A DNA stretch of 64,000 nucleotides from Neofamilia sp964346535 (GCA_964346535.1 CAYFUN010000001.1:134756-198755), one strand, 5' to 3'; shown: positions 17,046-26,814, numbered from the stretch's first letter. The notes: generated by a model not told the origin, from the sequence alone. Program-made: numbers and translations.

Positions 17046-18374
17046 CTAAATTTGGTCCTCTTCTTTGTCTAAAGAACTATCATTTTCTACAAGTTCACGA
17101 CCATTATCTGTATCTAAATTAATTCCTTCAAGATCAATTTCAGATTCTAAAGCTAAGTTATCTTCATTGACAATATCAGAAGAATCACTTTCACTTGAGT
17201 ACATGCTATCTAGACTATCTAAATCTTCAATAGAGACACCTGTAGGATGATTGTCATCGTACTTAATTTCTTCTTCATAAGTCATGTTCATAAGATTATT
17301 TAGCTCTTCTTGTTCTTCTTCAGATAAGCTTTCATAGTATTCATCAAACTGACTTTCTGATTTTATATCTATTTTCCAATTTGTAAGTTTAGCTGCTAGT
17401 CTAGCGTTTTGTCCTTCCTTACCAATAGCTAATGAAAGTTGATAGTCAGGAACAATTACTAAAGCTGATTTTTCTTTTTCATTTACAACTACTTCAACAA
17501 CCTTTGAAGGTGAAAGAGCATTTGCAATAAAGTATCTAATTCTCTTGTCATAAATAACTATGTCGATTTTTTCATCATCTATCTCATCTACTATAGCTTT
17601 TACCCTTGAACCCTTATATCCAACACAAGCACCAAGTGGGTCTACTTCTTCATTTTTTGAATAAACTGCAATTTTTGTCCTAGAGCCTGCTTCTCTTGCA
17701 ATAGAATAAATTTCTACAGTTCCCTCTTGAATTTCTGGTATTTCTAGTTCAAATAATCTTTTTATTAAAGATGGATGAGACCTAGATAATATTATTTGCG
17801 GTCCCTTGGTTGTCTTCTTAACCTCTAAAACATAAAGTTTTATCCTATCTCCAGGCTGATAATTAACTCCTTCAATTTGTTCTGATGGAGGTAAAATTGC
17901 CTCGGTTTGCCCAAGATCAAAGTAAATTACATTTCTATTTATTCTTTGAATTACTCCGGTAATTAGTTCATTTTCCTTGTCAATATAATTATTATAAATT
18001 ACATCTCTTTCAGCATCTTTAATTCTTTGAATAACAACTTGTTTGGCTGTTTGAGCTGCTATTCTACCAAATTTTGAAGGGGTAATTTCTTTTAAATAAG
18101 TATCTCCTACGTTATAAACTTGGTCAATTTCCTTGGCTGTTTTAATGTCAATTTCTTTACTAGCATCTACTACTTCTTCTACAATATCAAATTCAGCAAA
18201 TACTTTTATATCGCCATTTTCTTTATTAATTTTTACAATAGCATTTTGGCTGGTTCCATAATTTTTCTTATAACTTGATACTAAGGCAGCTTCAAGAGCT
18301 TCAAAAATTACATCTGGTGAAATTCCTTTTTCCTTAGTAATTTGGTCTAAAGCCAACAGAAAATCTTTGTTCAA
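17046..18374 (-). CDS. nusA: Transcription termination/antitermination factor NusA
   Basis: NusA binds RNA polymerase and nascent RNA, promoting pausing and intrinsic termination. The 442 residues comprise the N-terminal RNAP-binding domain, an S1 domain (about 135-200), and KH1 and KH2 (about 200-345) with GACVGYKGSRV and LAIGKEGQNARLAAKL. A long acidic Ser/Asp/Glu tail (about 360-442) follows in place of the proteobacterial AR repeats. It starts at TTG after GGAGGTAAATAAAA, just past the rimP stop. The leader of this operon holds a terminator on which NusA may act. Confidence 0.97.
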   Translation of the reverse strand: MNKDFLLALDQITKEKGISPDVIFEALEAALVSSYKKNYGTSQNAIVKINKENGDIKVFAEFDIVEEVVDASKEIDIKTAKEIDQVYNVGDTYLKEITPSKFGRIAAQTAKQVVIQRIKDAERDVIYNNYIDKENELITGVIQRINRNVIYFDLGQTEAILPPSEQIEGVNYQPGDRIKLYVLEVKKTTKGPQIILSRSHPSLIKRLFELEIPEIQEGTVEIYSIAREAGSRTKIAVYSKNEEVDPLGACVGYKGSRVKAIVDEIDDEKIDIVIYDKRIRYFIANALSPSKVVEVVVNEKEKSALVIVPDYQLSLAIGKEGQNARLAAKLTNWKIDIKSESQFDEYYESLSEEEQEELNNLMNMTYEEEIKYDDNHPTGVSIEDLDSLDSMYSSESDSSDIVNEDNLALESEIDLEGINLDTDNGRELVENDSSLDKEEDQI

Positions 18375-18376
18375 TT

Positions 18377-18832
18377 TTATTTACCTCCGAAATCTATATA
18401 TTGTCTCATTAAAGAAATATCTTCTATAGGTATTCCTATGGTATCTTCTTCAATTTGTAAAAATATTTCTTTTTCGTTGTAGTCAGTTAATTTTCCAATA
18501 AATTCTTTCTTGTTATTCATTTTTTTGTATAAACGAACCTCTACATCATTATCTATATTTCTTCTATAATCATCTGCAGTTTTAAGCTTTCGATCTAAAC
18601 CTGGCGAAGCAACTTCAATTCGATAATCATTTTCGAAATATTCATCTAAATTTATTTCATTGTCAACTGCTCTTGAAATTAAAGTACAGTCCTCTAGGTT
18701 GATGCCTTCTTTCTTGTAAATTATTATTTCAAATAAAGCTGGATTTTTCTCTTTTATATTAAGTTCAACTAATTCAAAATCATATGACTCTACAAGATTT
18801 TTTATTTTTTCTTCTAATTTTCTCTTGTCCAT
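18377..18832 (-). CDS. rimP: Ribosome maturation factor RimP
   Basis: RimP assists 30S assembly. The 151-residue protein has the usual N-terminal alpha/beta and C-terminal SH3-like domains, with LISRAVDNEI and RIEVASPGLDRKLK in the conserved centre. I chose ATG 18832 because AAAGGAGGTAG sits just upstream; the longer open frame would run into the terminator hairpin. It is the first gene of the rimP-nusA-ylxR-infB-rbfA operon. Confidence 0.95.
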   Translation of the reverse strand: MDKRKLEEKIKNLVESYDFELVELNIKEKNPALFEIIIYKKEGINLEDCTLISRAVDNEINLDEYFENDYRIEVASPGLDRKLKTADDYRRNIDNDVEVRLYKKMNNKKEFIGKLTDYNEKEIFLQIEEDTIGIPIEDISLMRQYIDFGGK

Positions 18833-18851
18833 TTCTACCTCCTTTAATTTC

Positions 18852-18883
18852 AAAAAATTGAGAGTGGCTTTCACCACTCTCAA
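18852..18883 (-). terminator. Intrinsic terminator in rimP-nusA leader (likely attenuator)
   Basis: On the minus strand a 10-bp perfect stem (18874-18883 with 18858-18867), 6-base loop, is followed by six T (18852-18857). It ends only about 20 bases before the rimP ATG. A good promoter lies between it and polC, so it is inside the leader of the rimP operon and not merely the end of polC. Confidence 0.85.
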
Positions 18884-18910
18884 CAATAACTCTCTCTTTA
18901 ATATACTTAT

Positions 18911-18939
18911 ATATTACCATTTTTCATTTGAAATATCAA
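18911..18939 (-). promoter_or_regulatory. Promoter of the rimP-nusA-infB operon
   Basis: TTGATA (18934-18939), 17-base spacer, TAATAT (18911-18916) on the minus strand, located after the polC stop and before the leader terminator. Expected transcription start is near 18904, giving a leader of about 70 bases. Confidence 0.75.
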
Positions 18940-18961
18940 GGATTTCCAGTATTTAAAGCAA

Positions 18962-21900
18962 TTAAAATAATGATATTTGATTTGTGTCATCTAATTTAGA
19001 TAGAACACCAGTTTCCTTTAAATACTCAACTACTTTTTTAGACAATTTTGTTTTCTTAATAAGATCTTCAATTGACAAAAATTCTTCTTTTTCTCTAGCT
19101 TCAACTATTGAATTTGCTACTCCTTCTCCTAAACTTGGAACTGTAACAAATGGAGGAATAATTTCATTGTCAATTAAAGTAAATTTTGTAGCTTGAGACT
19201 TATACAAATCTAACTTTCCTAATTTGCAAGACCTGGCATACATTTCTAAAGCAATATCATAGATTGGTAAATCTCCTTCTTCTTTTTTAGAAATTTTTTC
19301 AGCTGATTTTAAGCTTTGGATTTTCTTCTTAATTGCATCTGGACCTTTTGCTATTGTTTCTAGGTCAAAATTAGAAAGTTTCATACTTAAAAATGTTGCA
19401 TAGAAGGCTTCTGGATAATAAACCTTATAATAAGCAAGTCTAACTGACATTGTTACATACGCAACAGCGTGGGCCTTTGGAAACATGTATTTGATTTTTT
19501 TCAAAGAATCAATATACCAATCAGGTAAAGGAAGTTTTGAAATTATTTCTTCCTCTTCTTCTGTTAGGCCTTTTCCCTTTCTAACTTTTTCCATTGTAAA
19601 GAAAGAGAATTTTTTATCAGCTCCAGCCCTTATTAGGTCCTGCATTATATCTTCTCTAGTTGAAATTACGTCTTTTAATTCTGCTCTTCCAGAATTTACT
19701 AACTCTTCAGCATTATTAGTCCAAACATCAGTGCCATGTGAAAGTCCTGAAATTCTAACTAATTCTGCAAAAGTTGTTGGCTTAGTTGACTTTAACATCT
19801 TTTGGACAAAATTTGTTCCAAATTCTGGAATCCCAAGTGTACCCATATCAATGTCAAAAATATTTCTATCTAGATTTAGTGCATCAGCATTAGAAAACAA
19901 AGATATAACCTTTGCGTCATTTAAAGGAACTTTTAAAAAATCTGTATCTGTTAAACTTTCAATCATCTTTATCATAGTTGGAACATCATGGCCTAGGATA
20001 TCAAGTTTTAAAATAGTAGAAGATATGGCATTGTAATCATAGTGGGTAGTTGTAACATCACTATTTTTGTCATTGGCAGGTCTTTGAATTGGAGAAAAGT
20101 CATGGATGTCCTTATAGTCAGGAACGATCATTATCCCTCCAGCATGTTGACCTGTAGTTCTTTTTATTCCAACCAAAGATTTAGCATATCTTTCTGTTTC
20201 AGCTTTTGAAAAATTTGTATTAGTTTCCTCAATAAATTTTAAAACATAACCATAAGCAGTTTTTTCTGCAATTGTTCCAATTGTTCCAGCTCTAAAAACT
20301 TTTCCCTTCCCGAAAAGTTCTTCTGTATACTTGTGGGCCTGGCTTTGATATTCTCCTGCAAAGTTTAAGTCAATATCAGGTTCCTTATCTCCGTCAAAGC
20401 CTAAGAATACTTCAAAAGGAATTTCATCTCCATATCTATTTAATTGCTCACCACACTTAGGGCAAGTTTTTTCAGGCAAGTCATTACCTGAATAAACTTT
20501 CATTTTTTCTGTATCAATAAATTCTGAGTACTGACACTTTGGACAAGAATAATGAGGAGGAAGTGGATTTACTTCAGTTATTCCACACATTGTTGCTACT
20601 AAACTTGAACCAACTGATCCTCTTGAACCTACCTGATATCCGTCTTCGTTGGCCTTTTTTACTAATTTTTGGGCTATAATATATAAAACTGAATATCCAT
20701 TTTTTATTATTGAATTTAGTTCAACTTCAAGACGATTTGCTATAAGTTCTGGCAAGTCTTCTCCATAAACTTCGTGGGCTTTTTTATAGGTTATTTCCCT
20801 TAACATTTTATCTGAGCCTTCAATTATTGGAGGATAGGTTCCATCTGGTATAGGTTTCATATCTTCACAAAGGTCAGCTATCTTCTTAGGGTTTTTTATA
20901 ACTACTTCAACTGCTCTTGCATTTAAATAAGAAAATTCTTCTAACATCTCATCAGTTGTTAAAAATGAGTAGTCATTATCGTACTCGTCTCTATTTAAAC
21001 TTAGGCCGTGTTTTAAAATCTTCCTAGACATTCTACTTTCCTTGTCTAAGTAATGAACGTCTCCAGTTGCTACGACTAATTTATTAAGTTTATCTCCTAG
21101 GGAAATAATTTTTTTATTTAATTTTATTAAGTCTTCTTCATCAGAAAAATATTCTGGTATTAAATTAAGATTATTTTTATTTGGTTGAATTTCTAAATAA
21201 TCATAGTAACTAGCAATATCTTCAATCCTATCGTCAGAAAAGTCCTTTAAAATTGCTTGTTGGACTTCTCCATCTTGGCAGGCTGGTGATACTAAAAGGC
21301 CATCCCTATGTTTGTCTAAAACAGATTTAGGAACTCTTGGCATGTAATTAAAATATTCTATGTGAGATTTTGAAACGACTTGGTAAATGTTTTTTAATCC
21401 TTCTAAGTTTTTTGCTAACAAAATAGCATGAAAACTTTGCCCTGTTTCCTTTTTCCTCTTCTTGATTAAGCCTTGTATGTTATCAATAGATGAAGAAAAA
21501 GAATTTGAATCTAGGTTTTCATCTAAAAGTCTTATAAAGACTTCACCTGTTGCTCTAGCATCATCAACTGCCCTGTGGGCATTTTCTAAAGATACTCCTA
21601 ATCTCTTTGCAACATTTCCTAGACTGTGACTTCTAACATTCGGATAAAAAATTCTAGAAAGTTCTAAGGTGTCAATATAAGGTTTTTCAAAATCAATGCC
21701 TATTTTTTTAAAGTTGTTCTTTAAAAAAGCCATGTCAAAGTTAGCATTATGGGCGACCATAATAGAATCTTCTATAAAAGAATAAAAGTCTGGCAAAACC
21801 TCTTCTATTGTCGGTTTATCTACTAACATTGAGTCTGTTATATTAGTTAATTCAATTATCTCTTGAGAAAGTTTTCTTTTTGGATTAATTAATACATTGA

Positions 21901-23188
21901 AACTGTCTATGATTTCTCCCTCTTTAATTTTCACAGCACCAATTTCAATTACATTGTCATGCCTAGCTGAAAATCCAGTTGTCTCTACGTCAAATACAAC
22001 AAAGTTATTTAAGTTATCAGTTAATTTATTTGAGTTTTTGATTATCTTTTCATAGTCGTCAACAAGATAAACCTCAAGGCCGTAGAGAATTTTTATATTA
22101 TTGTCTTTTCCAGCCCTAGCTGCTTCAGGATATGCTTGGACAACACTATGGTCTGTTATAGCTATGGCTTCATGGCCCCAGGCTGCAGCCCTTTTTATAA
22201 GACTAGTTGGATCTGTCATTCCATCTTGAGCACTCATATTAGTGTGAGCATGAAGTTCAATTCTCTTTTCCTCACCTAGGTCCTTTCTTGGACTTAGCTT
22301 GTAAAATTCAAAGTATTTTGCTTCAACTAGGGGTGAATTATCAAAGTTATCAAAGGTATATTTTCCATATACTTTTATTCCCATTCCTTCTTTAACATTG
22401 TCTTTAAAATATTGAGCCTTGTCTTTTTCTAAGAATTTTTTTAAATAAGTTGATTCAGTATAATCAGAAAAATAGATATAAATAATTTCCTTGTTTTTTT
22501 TTGCTATTTCTTTAAAGTCAACTTTGAAAACTTCTCCTTCTATATATACATCTCCATATTGATTTGCTAAGTCACAAATTTTGCAGGTTTCAACTTCTTT
22601 TTTTGGTGCTTTTCCAAAGCTTAAATCTAAATTTTCAACTTTGTTTTCTGTTTTGTCAAAGGACTTTTTGGCTTTTGGTATTTGACTAATTTGTTTGATG
22701 CCTATATGGTTTTCTTCTTGTTTGATTTTTTCTAAATAATTGTCAACGTCAGAATCCTTATTTACTACTTTATATTCAAATTCGTAAGAAAATTTTTGAC
22801 AGAGACTTCTTATTTTTTTTTCATCTTCAGCTTCTATTGGCTTATAAAAGTTTCCAATTATTTTATTCTCTTGCTCTTTTAAAAAATAATTTAATTTTTC
22901 TATTTTTAAAAAAGATGTAATATAATTACTTACTTCTTCAATTATATTTACATCTTCCTCATCAATAATTTCTAATTGTATGTCTAAAATTCCTAAGTTT
23001 TCAGAAAAACAGCCTTTAATTAATTCCTTCTCATCGCCAGTTAAAACTAGGCCTTTGTCTAAAAATAAAACTACTACTGATTTAGCTTCTTCTTTAAATA
23101 TTTTAAGCTCTTTAAAATAAACCCCTTCCCATTTTTTTTCTAAAGTAGGAAAGATTTTATTTAAAGATAATAGATTTGTTTTTTGCAT
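18962..23188 (-). CDS. polC: DNA polymerase III alpha subunit, Gram-positive type PolC
   Basis: PolC is the main replicative polymerase of low-G+C Gram-positives. The 1408 residues have the full layout: N-terminal domains and OB fold, then PHP domain from about residue 312 (HAHTNMS). A proofreading DEDDh exonuclease is inserted in PHP at about 395-560 (FDVETTG). A Cys-rich zinc element lies near 880-910, catalytic PDIDLNF near 939, and a helix-hairpin-helix near the C-terminus. I prefer ATG 23188 after AGGTG to the GTG four codons earlier. It follows ispG by 18 bases; a terminator-bearing leader follows. Confidence 0.98.
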   Translation of the reverse strand: MQKTNLLSLNKIFPTLEKKWEGVYFKELKIFKEEAKSVVVLFLDKGLVLTGDEKELIKGCFSENLGILDIQLEIIDEEDVNIIEEVSNYITSFLKIEKLNYFLKEQENKIIGNFYKPIEAEDEKKIRSLCQKFSYEFEYKVVNKDSDVDNYLEKIKQEENHIGIKQISQIPKAKKSFDKTENKVENLDLSFGKAPKKEVETCKICDLANQYGDVYIEGEVFKVDFKEIAKKNKEIIYIYFSDYTESTYLKKFLEKDKAQYFKDNVKEGMGIKVYGKYTFDNFDNSPLVEAKYFEFYKLSPRKDLGEEKRIELHAHTNMSAQDGMTDPTSLIKRAAAWGHEAIAITDHSVVQAYPEAARAGKDNNIKILYGLEVYLVDDYEKIIKNSNKLTDNLNNFVVFDVETTGFSARHDNVIEIGAVKIKEGEIIDSFNVLINPKRKLSQEIIELTNITDSMLVDKPTIEEVLPDFYSFIEDSIMVAHNANFDMAFLKNNFKKIGIDFEKPYIDTLELSRIFYPNVRSHSLGNVAKRLGVSLENAHRAVDDARATGEVFIRLLDENLDSNSFSSSIDNIQGLIKKRKKETGQSFHAILLAKNLEGLKNIYQVVSKSHIEYFNYMPRVPKSVLDKHRDGLLVSPACQDGEVQQAILKDFSDDRIEDIASYYDYLEIQPNKNNLNLIPEYFSDEEDLIKLNKKIISLGDKLNKLVVATGDVHYLDKESRMSRKILKHGLSLNRDEYDNDYSFLTTDEMLEEFSYLNARAVEVVIKNPKKIADLCEDMKPIPDGTYPPIIEGSDKMLREITYKKAHEVYGEDLPELIANRLEVELNSIIKNGYSVLYIIAQKLVKKANEDGYQVGSRGSVGSSLVATMCGITEVNPLPPHYSCPKCQYSEFIDTEKMKVYSGNDLPEKTCPKCGEQLNRYGDEIPFEVFLGFDGDKEPDIDLNFAGEYQSQAHKYTEELFGKGKVFRAGTIGTIAEKTAYGYVLKFIEETNTNFSKAETERYAKSLVGIKRTTGQHAGGIMIVPDYKDIHDFSPIQRPANDKNSDVTTTHYDYNAISSTILKLDILGHDVPTMIKMIESLTDTDFLKVPLNDAKVISLFSNADALNLDRNIFDIDMGTLGIPEFGTNFVQKMLKSTKPTTFAELVRISGLSHGTDVWTNNAEELVNSGRAELKDVISTREDIMQDLIRAGADKKFSFFTMEKVRKGKGLTEEEEEIISKLPLPDWYIDSLKKIKYMFPKAHAVAYVTMSVRLAYYKVYYPEAFYATFLSMKLSNFDLETIAKGPDAIKKKIQSLKSAEKISKKEEGDLPIYDIALEMYARSCKLGKLDLYKSQATKFTLIDNEIIPPFVTVPSLGEGVANSIVEAREKEEFLSIEDLIKKTKLSKKVVEYLKETGVLSKLDDTNQISLF

Positions 23189-23206
23189 TATATTACACAC
23201 CTATAA

Positions 23207-24253
23207 TCAATCCTCTAAATTAATAATTTCTATTAGCCTGTTAATTAAGTCTTCCTCAGAGACTCTGTCAATTATTTTTCCTTTTTTAAAGATTATTCCC
23301 TCTTTGTTTTTTCCAGTAATGCCAAAATCAGCTTCTCTAGCTTCTCCTGGACCATTTACTACACAGCCCATAACAGCAATCTTGTAGTTTCCCTTAATTT
23401 CATCTATTCTATCTTCTAACTCATTAACCATTTGGATTAAATCAATATCAGTTCTTGCACAAGTTGGACAAGAAACTATTTCAACGCCGAAGGTCCTTAA
23501 GTTTAATGATTGGAGAATTTGTTTGGCTACTTTAATTTCTTCAAGAGGATTGTCGCTTAAAGAAACTCTAATTGTATCGCCTATACCCATATAAAGAAGG
23601 CTGCCTATGCCAATAGCTGATTTAATTGATCCTCTTAATAGCCCTCCAGCTTCAGTAACTCCTAAATGAAGAGGATAGTCGCATTTTTCCCTAAATAAAA
23701 TGTTGCTATCAATATTCATCCTAGGATCACTGGCTTTAATGGATACTTTGGTATTATAAAAATTATTTTTTTCTAAGGTTTCTATTTCTTCCAGGGCAGA
23801 TTCTACAAGAGAATTTTTATTTACGCCAGCATACTTATCGATAATCTTTTTTGAAATTGAGCCAGAGTTGACACCTATTCTAATAGGGATATTGTAAAAT
23901 TTACAAGCTTCTACAACTTCTTTAACTTTAAGCTCACTTCCAATATTTCCAGGGTTTATTCTAATACAGTCTGCTCCATTTTTTGCAGCCATTAAGGCAA
24001 GCTTATAATCAAATTGAATATCAACAATTAGTGGAATAGTAATATTTGCTTTAATTTTTTTTAAGGCCAAGGCGTCTTCATAATCAGATACTGCAACTCT
24101 AATAAGTTCACAGCCTACTTCTTCTAAATCTTTTATTTGCTTAATAGTTCCTTTGAAATCTTTAGTCTTTGTGTTGGTCATTGATTGAATTGTAATTGGA
24201 TTATCTCCGCCAATTTTTACATCGCCAACAGTAATAACTTTGCTTTTTTTCAT
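23207..24253 (-). CDS. ispG: 4-hydroxy-3-methylbut-2-enyl diphosphate synthase IspG (GcpE)
   Basis: IspG is the iron-sulfur enzyme that reduces MEcPP to HMBPP in the non-mevalonate isoprenoid pathway. The 348 residues match the short bacterial form: N-terminal TIM barrel and C-terminal [4Fe-4S] domain with SCPTCART (Cys near 262 and 265) and GCVVNGPGEA. It lies in uppS-cdsA-rseP-ispG-polC. The usual neighbour dxr, for an earlier step of the pathway, is not present between cdsA and rseP. Confidence 0.97.
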   Translation of the reverse strand: MKKSKVITVGDVKIGGDNPITIQSMTNTKTKDFKGTIKQIKDLEEVGCELIRVAVSDYEDALALKKIKANITIPLIVDIQFDYKLALMAAKNGADCIRINPGNIGSELKVKEVVEACKFYNIPIRIGVNSGSISKKIIDKYAGVNKNSLVESALEEIETLEKNNFYNTKVSIKASDPRMNIDSNILFREKCDYPLHLGVTEAGGLLRGSIKSAIGIGSLLYMGIGDTIRVSLSDNPLEEIKVAKQILQSLNLRTFGVEIVSCPTCARTDIDLIQMVNELEDRIDEIKGNYKIAVMGCVVNGPGEAREADFGITGKNKEGIIFKKGKIIDRVSEEDLINRLIEIINLED

Positions 24254-24264
24254 TTTAACCTACT

Positions 24265-25251
24265 TTATAAAATATCATTGAAAATCGTTACATATCCAAT
24301 TAATCCAAATAGGAAAATTAATCCTAGAGAATTAATAGCAATTCTAGCTTTTTCTGGTAATTTTTTACCAGCAATCCATTCTATTAAAGTTATAACAATT
24401 GTTCCTCCATCTAGGGCTGGAAAAGGAAATAGATTAAAGGCTCCTAGATTTGCACTAATCATACAAGCAAACATTAATACATTTATAAAGCCTTGTTCAG
24501 CAGATTCACCAATCATTCTTACAATACCAACAGGTCCACTAAGACCCTCAATTTTCGCCCTTCCAGTGAGAAGTTGGCCCATAAAAATATAAACCTGCTT
24601 TATTATATCTTTGGTAAATTCAAAGCTTGCCCCTAGAGAACTAGTAAAATTTTTTTCTAGGGTTGGATATATACCTATTAAGTGATGGCCATTTTCTTCT
24701 TTAGTAGGAACTTGAAAAACTAACTCTTCCTTATCTCTTTGAACTTTAATTGTAACTTGACCCTTTTTTAAGCTATTAAGAGTTTGAGATATCTCAGGCC
24801 AGGTTTTTATTTCCTGATCATCAATATAAAGGATCTTATCTCCCGCTTCTAAACCAGCTGCTTGGGCAGTGGAATTTTCTACAAAAGAATCAATAGTTGT
24901 TGTTTGTTGGCCTAATGTAGAAAATACAACAACTCCTAGAACTAAAGCCAAAATAAAATTCATTACAGCTCCAGCAACTAGGACAGATATTTTCTTTAAA
25001 GGGTGGGCATTTGAAAAAGACCTCGGATCAACTGAATCATCTTCCTCTCCTTCTAAAGCTACATATCCACCAACAGGCAAAGCCCTAATAGCATACAGGG
25101 TTTCTTTGCCTTGTTTTTTGAAAATTGCTGGCCCCATGCCTATTGAAAACTCATTTACTTTAATATTGTTTAACTTTGCAACAATAAAATGTCCAAACTC
25201 ATGGACCATTATTACAAGTAGAAAAACAAGTAATGCATATATTATAGTCAT
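24265..25251 (-). CDS. rseP: Site-2 intramembrane metalloprotease RseP (YluC)
   Basis: RseP-type S2P zinc proteases cut regulatory membrane proteins such as anti-sigma factors and clear signal peptides. The 328 residues start with a membrane helix carrying HEFGH (17-21). A periplasm-side PDZ domain (about 115-195) and C-terminal helices with NLGAFNLFPFPALDGG (about 269-284), the second metal site, follow. Four membrane segments are apparent. A GGAG site precedes the ATG, 9 bases after cdsA. Substrates are not evident here. Confidence 0.95.
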   Translation of the reverse strand: MTIIYALLVFLLVIMVHEFGHFIVAKLNNIKVNEFSIGMGPAIFKKQGKETLYAIRALPVGGYVALEGEEDDSVDPRSFSNAHPLKKISVLVAGAVMNFILALVLGVVVFSTLGQQTTTIDSFVENSTAQAAGLEAGDKILYIDDQEIKTWPEISQTLNSLKKGQVTIKVQRDKEELVFQVPTKEENGHHLIGIYPTLEKNFTSSLGASFEFTKDIIKQVYIFMGQLLTGRAKIEGLSGPVGIVRMIGESAEQGFINVLMFACMISANLGAFNLFPFPALDGGTIVITLIEWIAGKKLPEKARIAINSLGLIFLFGLIGYVTIFNDIL

Positions 25252-25260
25252 AAAAACTCC

Positions 25261-26034
25261 TTAAATTTTATATAAAAACCTAACTCCATGCATGACAATT
25301 GGAGCAACAAGTAAAACAGAATCAAATCTGTCAAGAACTCCACCATGACCTGGTATAAGTTTCCCAAAATCTTTGATGCCAGTATCCCTTTTAATTCTTG
25401 AAGCTACTAAATCGCCAGCTTGGGCAAAAATTGATGCAAAAACTCCTACTATAATATCATAGCCTATAGAGGAAAAATTAAAGTAAGATAAATAAAGGAT
25501 TGTCATAATACAAGTTCCTATTATTCCACCAATAGCTCCTTCAATTGACTTATTAGGGCTTACATCTGGTATTAATTTATGCTTGCCTATAGTTACTCCA
25601 ACTAGGTAAGCAAAAGTATCAGAAGAAAATGCCAATAAAAAAACTAAGCCAATAAAAATTGGATTTTCAATTAACACTAAAGAAGAAAATCCTAAAATTA
25701 TATAAAGTGAAGAAAAAGCAAAGGCAGCTGTATTTAATACATGGTCTCTTTTAACCAATAAGTCAAATAAAGCAAGTAGTAAAATTGCGTAAAAAGTATA
25801 AGTGATTGTCTTTGTATAATATATTTCTAAAAATGAAAATACACTTATTATAACTCCAAAACTTTTTCTAATGTTAATATCAATATTTTTAAAGGCCTTT
25901 GATATTTCTAAAAATGCAATTATAGATAAAAGTAAGGCAAATAAATTTATCCAAATTCCATTGAAATATAAAATTACAATTAATAAAATTACCCCTACAA
26001 TTCCAGACATTAGTCTTACTGCAAACTCAGACAA
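25261..26034 (-). CDS. cdsA: Phosphatidate cytidylyltransferase CdsA
   Basis: CdsA makes CDP-diacylglycerol from phosphatidic acid and CTP in the membrane. The 257-residue protein is strongly hydrophobic, with about seven or eight helices. It ends with the family signature region KRDTGIKDFGKLIPGHGGV plus LDRFDS. It starts at TTG 26034, eight or so bases after a GGAGGATT site that is part of the uppS C-terminal codons. It lies 2 bases after uppS. Confidence 0.96.
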   Translation of the reverse strand: MSEFAVRLMSGIVGVILLIVILYFNGIWINLFALLLSIIAFLEISKAFKNIDINIRKSFGVIISVFSFLEIYYTKTITYTFYAILLLALFDLLVKRDHVLNTAAFAFSSLYIILGFSSLVLIENPIFIGLVFLLAFSSDTFAYLVGVTIGKHKLIPDVSPNKSIEGAIGGIIGTCIMTILYLSYFNFSSIGYDIIVGVFASIFAQAGDLVASRIKRDTGIKDFGKLIPGHGGVLDRFDSVLLVAPIVMHGVRFLYKI

Positions 26035-26036
26035 TT

Positions 26037-26807
26037 TTATAATCCTCCAAATCTTCTATTTCTATTTTGAAATTCATAAATGGCCTTATACAACTCGTTA
26101 GCTGTAAAATCTGGCCACAAAACATTTGAAAAGTATAGTTCAGCATAGGCTGCTTGAAATAATAAAAAGTTACTTAGCCTTAATTCACCACTTGGTCTGA
26201 TCATTAAGTCAACATTGTAATACTTTTCAGAGTATAAATGTTTAGAAAAATCTTCAACAGTTAAAGAGTCAATATCTTCCTCAGAAGAATTTTTATACTC
26301 TTTTATCATTTCTTTGCAGGCATCTAATATTTCTATTTGAGAGCCATAGTTTAGACAAATATTGAGGATCATACCTGTATTATTTTCTGTTTTATTAATG
26401 GCATAATCAAGTTTTTCTTTTACATTTTTTGGAAGTTCATCCCTATGGCCTAAAACTTTTAAAACAACATTATTTGCGGCAAGCTCATCGATATATTTGT
26501 CAATAAAGGCAACAATTAAAAACATTATCTTGTTTACTTCCTCTAAGGGTCTCTTCCAATTCTCTGTTGAGAAAGCAAATAAAGATAAAACTTTAATACC
26601 TAGATCAGATGATGCTCTAACTATATCTACAACTCTATTGGCGCCTTCCTTATGACCAAAGCTTCTATTTAATTTTCTATTTTTTGCCCACCTACCATTG
26701 CCATCCATAATAATGGCAATATGCTTAGGGAGCTTTTCCTGATTTATTAAGTCTAAATAATTTTTTTCCATAATAAAATTATAAGCCATAAGCATAAAAA
26801 TATCCAT
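26037..26807 (-). CDS. uppS: Isoprenyl transferase (undecaprenyl diphosphate synthase) UppS
   Basis: UppS condenses IPP onto FPP to make the C55 lipid carrier for peptidoglycan. The 256 residues include the catalytic MDGNGRWAK and the later LMIRPSGELRLSNFLLFQ block. The ATG at 26807 is preceded by GGGGG, which lies in the 3' arm of a hairpin; a later ATG (MEKNYLDL) lacks a binding site. The conserved frr-uppS-cdsA order is interrupted upstream by an FMN reductase gene. Confidence 0.95.
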   Translation of the reverse strand: MDIFMLMAYNFIMEKNYLDLINQEKLPKHIAIIMDGNGRWAKNRKLNRSFGHKEGANRVVDIVRASSDLGIKVLSLFAFSTENWKRPLEEVNKIMFLIVAFIDKYIDELAANNVVLKVLGHRDELPKNVKEKLDYAINKTENNTGMILNICLNYGSQIEILDACKEMIKEYKNSSEEDIDSLTVEDFSKHLYSEKYYNVDLMIRPSGELRLSNFLLFQAAYAELYFSNVLWPDFTANELYKAIYEFQNRNRRFGGL

Positions 26808-26814
26808 TAAAATC

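Noticed and set aside
19485..20036. Plus-strand open frame (183 codons) opposite polC
   Set aside because: Antisense to the conserved polymerase core; low-complexity Ser/Phe/Ile translation typical of a shadow frame.
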